Source: Bacillus sp. REN10
GTDB lineage: Bacteria > Bacillota > Bacilli > Bacillales > Domibacillaceae
Direction: 5' to 3'
Assembly: GCF_016820555.1 (NCBI RefSeq)
Contig: NZ_JADHDW010000004.1
Coordinates: 302,218 to 341,517, forward strand
Length of the DNA: 39,300 nucleotides
In this document: positions 33,902 to 39,300 of the stretch, in pieces
Position numbering within the stretch: position 1 is the first letter of the stretch
Layout of the letters: each line of letters opens with the position of its first letter
The notes under the pieces: generated by a model
Databases searched by the model: none
What the model was told of the DNA's origin: nothing
The model's input: only the letters and a program-made list of their open reading frames with translations
Translations under genes and position numbers: made by a program

Positions 33902-34402
33902 ATGCATTTAACAGATAAAGAAATAGAAATATTAGAAATTCTCGAACAAAATGCCCGCCTATCCATAGAAGATTTATCTAAAATGATCGGTGAAACGGCA
34001 GAAACAACAGCAAAGCTCGTGAAGCGATTAGAAGAGGAAAAAGTCATTGTTCATTACACGACATTGGTCGATTGGGCGAAGATTGATAATTACCAAGGTA
34101 TTACCGCCATGATTGATGTCAAAGTGACACCAAAGCGCGGAGTGGGATTCAGTGAAGTAGCGGAGAGAATTTACCGCTTTAAAGAAGTCACTTCTGTGTA
34201 CTTAATGTCCGGTGTGTACGATTTGTCCGTGACGGTCGAAGCGAAGTCGATGAATGAAATTGCCCGTTTCGTTTCTGAAAAATTATCGACTCTTGACTCT
34301 GTTGTTTCAACAACAACTCACTTTCAATTGAAAAAATATAAGCATGATGGCATTGTGTATGATCAAAAGAAAAATGATAAAAGAATCGTGGTGTCTCCAT
34401 AA
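33902..34402 (+). CDS. alaR: Lrp/AsnC family transcriptional regulator AlaR
   Basis: This 166-residue regulator has an N-terminal winged-helix DNA-binding domain (residues 5-60, LTDKEIEILEILEQNARLS) and a C-terminal ligand-binding RAM-like domain (MIDVKVTPKRGVGFSEVAE onward). ATG 33902 has GGAGG seven bases upstream; the frame extends back to 33854 through the promoter. It overlaps alaT by one base (TAATG), so the two form an operon, as yugG-yugH do in B. subtilis, where they concern alanine metabolism. Confidence 0.92.
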   Translation: MHLTDKEIEILEILEQNARLSIEDLSKMIGETAETTAKLVKRLEEEKVIVHYTTLVDWAKIDNYQGITAMIDVKVTPKRGVGFSEVAERIYRFKEVTSVYLMSGVYDLSVTVEAKSMNEIARFVSEKLSTLDSVVSTTTHFQLKKYKHDGIVYDQKKNDKRIVVSP

Positions 34403-35565
34403 TGAAAACGGCAAAAAGCTATGTAGCTAAATCAGTTGAGAATATGGCTCCGTCAGGAATTAGAAAATTTTTTGATTTAGCAGCGACAATGGAAGGAGTG
34501 ATTTCTTTAGGCGTGGGCGAGCCGGACTTTGTGACTTCTTGGTCAGCGAGAGAGGCCGCTATTTTATCCCTAGAACAAGGATATACATCTTATACGGCTA
34601 ATGCCGGCTTATTAGAGTTGCGCGAGGCCATTAGTGATTACATCAGTGAACGATTTTATGTTCCTTACATACCAAATGAAGAAATTATTGTTACAGTCGG
34701 GGCGAGTCAAGCGATTGACTTAGCGATGAGAGCGATTCTTGACCCAGGCGATGAAGTCGTTGTTGTGGAGCCTTGTTTCGTATCCTATGTTCCTTTAGTT
34801 GAATTGGCCGGCGGAAAGGCAGTGACGGTTGAAACAACGGGGGAGAAAGGGTTTAAACTGCAAGCGGATGATTTAGAAAAAGCGATTACGCCAAACACGA
34901 AGGCATTGCTTCTATGTTCGCCGAATAATCCAACAGGAACGCAACTTGACCGGGAAGAGTTGCAAGCGATTGCTGATATTGTGAAGAAGCATGATGTACT
35001 AGTGATTGCCGATGAAATTTATGCGGAGCTTGCTTATGATCAGCATCATACATCGATTGCGAGTCTTGACGGAATGCGAGAGCGGACCATTTTAATTAAC
35101 GGTTTTTCCAAAGGATTTGCGATGACGGGATGGCGTCTTGGGTTTGTTTGTGCACCGCGTGAATTAACAGCGGCCATGTTAAAAATTCATCAATATACAA
35201 TGATGTGCGCCTCAACTCCTGCTCAATATGCCGCTTTAGAAGCGTTGCGAACGGGAATGAATGATGTAGAAGAGATGAAGAAATCGTATCGCCGTCGCCG
35301 AAACTACTTTGTCCAATCCTTAAACGAAATGGGATTGACATGCCATGTGCCGGGAGGGGCTTTTTACGTGTTCCCATCCATTCAAAGCACGGGCTTAACA
35401 TCGGCCCAATTTGCGGAACAATTGCTAGTAGAAGAAAAAGTCGCTGTCGTCCCAGGTTCCGTCTTTGGCAAAGGCGGAGAAGGGTACATTCGCTGTTCTT
35501 ACGCTTCATCCATGGAGCAGCTGCAAGAAGCAGTGAAGCGGATGAAACGATTTGTGGAAAAATAA
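34402..35565 (+). CDS. alaT: Class I aminotransferase AlaT
   Basis: This 387-residue PLP-dependent aminotransferase has the PLP lysine in NGFSKGFAMTGWRLGF near residue 237, with LCSPNNPTGTQ and VIADEIYAEL before it. The start overlaps the alaR stop by one base and has no ribosome site of its own, so translation is coupled. It probably makes alanine from pyruvate and glutamate, under AlaR. Confidence 0.9.
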   Translation: MKTAKSYVAKSVENMAPSGIRKFFDLAATMEGVISLGVGEPDFVTSWSAREAAILSLEQGYTSYTANAGLLELREAISDYISERFYVPYIPNEEIIVTVGASQAIDLAMRAILDPGDEVVVVEPCFVSYVPLVELAGGKAVTVETTGEKGFKLQADDLEKAITPNTKALLLCSPNNPTGTQLDREELQAIADIVKKHDVLVIADEIYAELAYDQHHTSIASLDGMRERTILINGFSKGFAMTGWRLGFVCAPRELTAAMLKIHQYTMMCASTPAQYAALEALRTGMNDVEEMKKSYRRRRNYFVQSLNEMGLTCHVPGGAFYVFPSIQSTGLTSAQFAEQLLVEEKVAVVPGSVFGKGGEGYIRCSYASSMEQLQEAVKRMKRFVEK

Positions 35566-35570
35566 AAAAT

Positions 35571-35608
35571 AGGGGTGCAGCCAAACGTATTTTGGCTGTA
35601 CCCCTTTT
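35571..35608. terminator. Bidirectional terminator between alaT and the SNF transporter gene
   Basis: AGGGGTGCAGCCAAA pairs with TTTGGCTGTACCCCT (one G-T pair), with A and T runs on both sides. Confidence 0.88.
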
Positions 35609-35631
35609 CGTTTTGTCGGATCGGTCGCTCT

Positions 35632-36975
35632 TTAGAATAATCCTAGTGATTGTAAGAAGATAATAATGATGGCGACTGGCGCGATGTATTTGACGCAGAA
35701 GTACCAGATCGCAAATAACTTGGAGCCCATCGATGAGCCGCGCACAATTTCTTCGTATACCTCATTTCGCTTCATTCGGTAGCCGACGAAGATGGAAATG
35801 AATAAAGCGCCTAGAGGCATTCCAATGTTGGCGGTAATAAAGTCAGCAAAATCGAAAATCGATTTGTTGAAAATAGTCACATCGCTTAACACCCCGAAGG
35901 ACAAGGCGCTCGGAATACCTAAAATGAAAATAAGAATGCCTGTGATCCAAGTGAATTTGTGTCGCTTATTCGGATCTCCTTTTGTAAAGGCAGCCACAAC
36001 AATTTCAAGAATGGAAAAAGCCGATGTCAGTGTGGCGAACAACAATAACAATAGAAAAATAAAGAAAAAGACGTGACCAAAGGCAATTTCATTAAAGACA
36101 GCCGGAAGAACGACAAACACCAGTCCTGGTCCCGCATCGGGCTCAAATCCTAAAGCAAATACAGCAGGGAAGATCACAAGCCCCGCTAACAAAGAAATAA
36201 AAATATTTAGCCAAGCGACCGAAAAGGCGGAACGCGGCATATTTTCTTCCTTTCCTAAATAAGACGCATATGTAATCATAATCGATACACCAATACTTAA
36301 CGCAAAAAAGGCTTGGCCTAAAGCGAGCAATGATGTTTCCCCTGTTAAAAGTGACCAGTCTGGTTGTAACAGGAATTTCACACCTTCCATCGCTCCATCT
36401 AATGTTAAGGAACGAATAACTAGTGCGATAAACAATAGGAAGAGCGCGGGCATTAAAAAGACACTAGCTCGTTCAATCCCTTTTTGAATCCCTCCGCGTA
36501 CAACAAGGATCGTCATTAGCATAAAGATCGCCTGAGCGATTAATACCTCAGTAGGGTTGCTAATAATTTGTCCGAATAAAGCATGATAATCTACTTTATC
36601 TTCTGCAAATAACTGTCCCGTCCCGTTTCGCAGCAGGTAGGATAAGATCCAACCACCAACGACACTGTAAAACGATAAAATAATAAAAGCAGATCCGACA
36701 CCTAACATACCAACGAGCGGCCAAGCAGAGTGGGGCACTAATTCTCTGAAGGCACTGACGGCGTCTTTTTGTGTTCGGCGACCAATGAAAAATTCCGCCA
36801 ATAAAATGGGCGCCCCAATGATTACAGTAAATAAGATAAATAGAAGAAAGAACACTCCTCCTCCGTTCGTTCCCGCCATATAAGGGAATTTCCAAATGGC
36901 GCCGAGTCCGATCGCTGAACCTGCCGCAGCAAGAATAAAGCCGATCTTAGAAGACCATTGTTCTTTTGTACTCAT
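35632..36975 (-). CDS. Sodium:neurotransmitter symporter (SNF/NSS) family transporter
   Basis: This 447-residue, about eleven- to twelve-helix protein has the NSS signature in helix 1 (AAAGSAIGLGAIWKFPYMAG, residues 16-35), where the sodium and substrate bind. It is likely a sodium-driven amino acid importer. ATG 36975 has AGAGGAG six bases upstream; the frame opens 18 bases earlier with TTG. The substrate is unknown. It is convergent with alaT and divergent from yugI. Confidence 0.9.
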   Translation of the reverse strand: MSTKEQWSSKIGFILAAAGSAIGLGAIWKFPYMAGTNGGGVFFLLFILFTVIIGAPILLAEFFIGRRTQKDAVSAFRELVPHSAWPLVGMLGVGSAFIILSFYSVVGGWILSYLLRNGTGQLFAEDKVDYHALFGQIISNPTEVLIAQAIFMLMTILVVRGGIQKGIERASVFLMPALFLLFIALVIRSLTLDGAMEGVKFLLQPDWSLLTGETSLLALGQAFFALSIGVSIMITYASYLGKEENMPRSAFSVAWLNIFISLLAGLVIFPAVFALGFEPDAGPGLVFVVLPAVFNEIAFGHVFFFIFLLLLLFATLTSAFSILEIVVAAFTKGDPNKRHKFTWITGILIFILGIPSALSFGVLSDVTIFNKSIFDFADFITANIGMPLGALFISIFVGYRMKRNEVYEEIVRGSSMGSKLFAIWYFCVKYIAPVAIIIIFLQSLGLF

Positions 36976-37148
36976 TTCATTCTCCTCTTTCAAATGTATG
37001 ATAACTGTATTACCTTACTATGTTTTCATGGAAAAAAACAGGTCTTTTTCACAATTCACAGAATTTTATTAATTTGTAAAGCCTTTCACCACCTATTATG
37101 TAAAAAATTTGATTACATTTGGAATGTTTAGATATTTTTTTACCCTTA

Positions 37149-37157
37149 TGGTATAAT
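37149..37157 (+). promoter_or_regulatory. Extended -10 promoter of yugI
   Basis: TGGTATAAT is a perfect extended -10; the -35 is weak. The gap between the SNF gene and yugI is otherwise AT-rich without recognised elements. Confidence 0.55.
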
Positions 37158-37202
37158 TTTGTGATGCGTAGATAAGGAAAACAATTTTTTAGGAGTGTTT
37201 GG

Positions 37203-37562
37203 ATGGGAAATCATTACGAGCCAGGGCAGATTGTAACAGGAAAAGTAACGGGAATTCAACCATATGGAGCATTTATTGCACTTGAAAATGGGATGCAAGG
37301 ATTGGTTCATATTTCAGAAATTACTCATGGTTATGTAAAAAATATTCATGATCACTTACAAGTGGGAGAAGAAGTAACAGTAAAGGTGATTTCCGTCAAT
37401 GAACAAGAGGGGAAAATTAGTCTATCTATTCGTGCCACAATGGAGTCTAAGTCCGCTTCTATTCATGAAGTGCGTCGCATTAAATTAGGGGAAAACAGCG
37501 AAGGGTTTAATACGCTTAAGCACAAACTGAAAGAATGGATTGAACAATCAGAGGAAAAATAA
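37203..37562 (+). CDS. yugI: S1-domain RNA-binding protein YugI (general stress protein 13)
   Basis: This 119-residue protein has one S1 domain (residues 8-78: GQIVTGKVTGIQPYGAFIAL and GLVHISEI are typical) and a charged C-terminal tail. In bacilli this protein is known as general stress protein 13 and associates with RNA or ribosomes. AGGAG lies seven bases before ATG. It is a single-gene unit with its own promoter and terminator. Confidence 0.92.
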   Translation: MGNHYEPGQIVTGKVTGIQPYGAFIALENGMQGLVHISEITHGYVKNIHDHLQVGEEVTVKVISVNEQEGKISLSIRATMESKSASIHEVRRIKLGENSEGFNTLKHKLKEWIEQSEEK

Positions 37563-37578
37563 TCAATCGATCGATAAT

Positions 37579-37613
37579 AAGAGAAGCATGAGGACTTTCC
37601 TCATGCTTCTCTT
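37579..37613. terminator. Bidirectional terminator between yugI and the RocR-like gene
   Basis: AAGAGAAGCATGAGGA pairs with TCCTCATGCTTCTCTT over CTT: a 16-base-pair perfect stem. Confidence 0.88.
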
Positions 37614-37636
37614 ATTTCGATTAGGCTGATTTCGGG

Positions 37637-39043
37637 TTAATGATTATTTTTACCGATGTCATATTTGCGAATGCGATACTGCAAGTTTTGCCTGCTCATT
37701 CCAAGCGCTTTTGCTGTCTTTGTAATATTATGTTCATGGTGCTGAAGAGCCTTTTTAATATAATACGTCTCGGCTTCTTGAATATACTCTTCAAGAGGGA
37801 GAACGGTCTTTGGTTGATACAGAAACCCCTCTATTTTTTCGAGCTCTTTTGACTGTAAGCCAACTCCGGATTTGTTGCGGAATGAGCTTGGTAAATGAGA
37901 AAAGGTAATGATATCTTCATCCTCCATTAAGTTCATCGCCCCTTCAATCACATGCTCTAATTCACGAACGTTTCCAGGCCATTCGTACTGATAGAAATAT
38001 TCTTTTACCTCTTCATCAAGTGAATGAATGTGCATACCGAACAGTTGATTGTATTTGTTGATGAAAAACTGTGAAAGAAGGTGAATGTCTTCCTTTCGTT
38101 CACGAAGCGGTGGGATGAAAACGGATACCACACTTAAGCGGTAGTATAAGTCTTTTCGTAGTTTATTGGCGGCGATGGCATCAATCGGGTCTTCGCTAAT
38201 AGTAGTAATTAAACGCACATCGATCGGGATCTCTTTCTTTCCGTCTTCTCGCCTAATTTTCTTCTCTTGTATTACCCGCAGCAACTTCGCCTGTAGAGTG
38301 AAGCTTAAAGCATCGATTTCATCAAGCAATAAAGTGCCGCCATTTGCTTGTTCTAACAATCCGGGCCGCTCATTATTCGAGTCAGAATCGCCACTGCTTC
38401 CAAAAAGAATCCCCTCCATTAATGAGTCCGGCAGAGCGGCGCAATTTTGAGAAATAAACGGTTTGTTCGAACGGGGACTGCCATTATGAATACTTTCAGC
38501 AAATAACTCTTTGCCTGTTCCGATCTCGCCGACAATCAAGACGGAAGAGGGGGTGCGAGTGGCTCGCTTACTCGTTTCGATTGCCTCCATGACTGCGGGA
38601 TTTTCGCTAATAATATGATCGAACGTATAATGGGTATCGCCCTTTTTTAAAATGTTTTCTTGAATCATTTTTTCAAGTTTCGTAACATCTTTGGCGATTT
38701 CAACGGCGCCGATGATCTGTGCATCTTGGATGATTGGAAACGTGTGGTTAATCGTGGTGATTTCATGTCCTTTAATATTGAAGTACGTTTGTTTCACATT
38801 TGGAATCGCCTCTCCTGTTTTTAATACTTGCAGAAGGGTGCTTTCATCCGCTCGGTCAAATTGGAATACTTCGAGAAGGTTTCGGTCGAGCACATCCTCA
38901 ATCCCCATCCCTTCAATTTCCCTCATTTTTTTATTGTATATAATTGTCTTTTCGTTGGAATCAATAACATGGATACCTAAATCGATTTTCTCTAACACTT
39001 CCTCGTATATCGTCAATAATAGTTGTAAATCTTTCAAAGACAT
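37637..39043 (-). CDS. RocR-like PAS/AAA+ (sigma-54-activator type) regulator lacking GAFTGA
   Basis: This 468-residue protein is similar throughout to RocR, the sigma-L-dependent activator of arginine/ornithine catabolism. A PAS sensor domain covers about residues 10-120 (IDLGIHVIDSNEKTIIYNKK) and the AAA+ domain about 140-370. Walker A GEIGTGKE is near residue 170, Walker B GGTLLLDEI near 235 and the arginine finger region RKDLYYRLS near 297. A Fis-type helix-turn-helix (ITKTAKALGMSRQNLQYRI) ends the protein. The GAFTGA loop that contacts sigma-54 should stand near residues 213-224; it reads ILFGSSGDSDSNNERPG instead. The reading frame is intact through it. It is divergent from rocA, the expected target. 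Confidence 0.9.
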   Translation of the reverse strand: MSLKDLQLLLTIYEEVLEKIDLGIHVIDSNEKTIIYNKKMREIEGMGIEDVLDRNLLEVFQFDRADESTLLQVLKTGEAIPNVKQTYFNIKGHEITTINHTFPIIQDAQIIGAVEIAKDVTKLEKMIQENILKKGDTHYTFDHIISENPAVMEAIETSKRATRTPSSVLIVGEIGTGKELFAESIHNGSPRSNKPFISQNCAALPDSLMEGILFGSSGDSDSNNERPGLLEQANGGTLLLDEIDALSFTLQAKLLRVIQEKKIRREDGKKEIPIDVRLITTISEDPIDAIAANKLRKDLYYRLSVVSVFIPPLRERKEDIHLLSQFFINKYNQLFGMHIHSLDEEVKEYFYQYEWPGNVRELEHVIEGAMNLMEDEDIITFSHLPSSFRNKSGVGLQSKELEKIEGFLYQPKTVLPLEEYIQEAETYYIKKALQHHEHNITKTAKALGMSRQNLQYRIRKYDIGKNNH

Positions 39044-39102
39044 AAAATCTTCCCCTTGTTTGTAAAGTTATTAATATTTTATGAAAAAACACTTGAAAAA
39101 AG

Positions 39103-39123
39103 CAATGATATTTTGCATCATTG
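39103..39123. promoter_or_regulatory. Inverted repeat between the RocR-like gene and rocA
   Basis: CAATGAT and ATCATTG are perfect reverse complements separated by seven bases, a likely regulator site in the divergent region. Confidence 0.45.
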
Positions 39124-39132
39124 TATTGTAAG

Positions 39133-39146
39133 GGTTTTCATAATGC
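39133..39146 (+). promoter_or_regulatory. Weak -24/-12-like element upstream of rocA
   Basis: GG (39133-39134), ten bases, then GC (39145-39146) within ATGCA fits the sigma-54 spacing, but the rest of the -24 box (TTT instead of CAC) does not. No good sigma-A pair was found nearby. Confidence 0.3.
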
Positions 39147-39232
39147 AAAAATAATTTTCACCAAACGTTTGTTTGTGTGACGAAAAATAGGCAGTTTAAA
39201 AAAATGATTAGTGAAAAAAGGGAGGAAATATC

Positions 39233-39300
39233 ATGATTCCATATAAACACGAACCATTTACAGACTTTTCACAAGAAGAAAATAAAAAAGCGTATCAAGA
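39233..39300 (+). CDS. rocA: 1-pyrroline-5-carboxylate dehydrogenase RocA, start of gene (cut by window end)
   Basis: ATG follows GGGAGGAAATATC. The 22 visible residues begin MIPYKHEPFTDFSQEENKKA, which matches the N-terminus of RocA/PutC-type P5C dehydrogenases, the enzyme turning pyrroline-5-carboxylate into glutamate. The divergent RocR-like regulator supports the call. The rest is outside the window. Confidence 0.8.
   Translation, partial: MIPYKHEPFTDFSQEENKKAYQ

Noticed and set aside
37640-39065. Plus-strand ORFs of 70-124 codons opposite the RocR-like gene
   Set aside because: Antisense shadows of a long conserved coding sequence.

Overview
The window is a stretch of a Bacillaceae chromosome (low-to-moderate GC, strong AGGAGG-type ribosome sites, spore germination genes, TTG and GTG starts). 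Most genes match, in content and local order, the Bacillus subtilis region that holds the yut/yum/yui genes, mrp, pbpD/kapD and the yug genes. The assignment to Bacillaceae is firm; genus and species cannot be read from the sequence.

Layout. (1) 1-5780: a spore germination receptor operon on the minus strand, gerAB-gerA-gerAB-gerC, preceded by the 3' remnant of a second gerA. The cluster lies between members of a modular intergenic repeat family. (2) 5781-11312: redox genes, namely two NDH-2-like flavoproteins (yutJ, yumB), a ferredoxin-NADP reductase (yumC), an A-type Fe-S assembly protein (yutM), yuzB and a DUF2225 protein. A Rex-like box lies in front of yumB. (3) 11375-18850: a Nudix hydrolase, yuiA, yuiB, a signal-less BtuF-like protein, leucyl aminopeptidase, two Na+/H+ antiporters (yuiF, nhaC type), a tiny Gly/Pro/Tyr-rich protein whose ribosome site sits in a hairpin, and the yuxO thioesterase. 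(4) 18941-24680: the complete seven-gene Mrp antiporter operon. (5) 25049-29925: yufK, pbpD, kapD, kapB, a lipoprotein cyclophilin and a small membrane protein. (6) 30028-31992: a preQ1-I riboswitch and terminator controlling queCDE. (7) 32061-37562: a 20/40-base tandem repeat, patB, yugE, alaR-alaT, an SNF-family transporter and yugI. (8) 37637-end: a RocR-like AAA+ regulator divergent from the start of rocA.

How they work together. Three Na+/H+ antiport systems (Mrp, NhaC type, YuiF) and an SNF transporter point to a sodium-cycling cell. NDH-2 enzymes feed the respiratory chain, with redox control suggested by the Rex-like box. The ger, kapB/kapD and pbpD genes concern germination, sporulation signalling and wall synthesis.

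The observations most worth a second look are: the decayed tandem duplication in the ger operon and the GerC subunit that lacks its lipidation cysteine; the RocR-like regulator with the sigma-54-contacting GAFTGA loop replaced; the SD-sequestering hairpin at 16523-16575; repeats that begin exactly at stop codons; the 20-base tandem repeat behind patB; and kapB without a neighbouring kinB. I do not see a wholly new defence or mobile system. No tRNA, rRNA, CRISPR array, insertion sequence or prophage was recognised.
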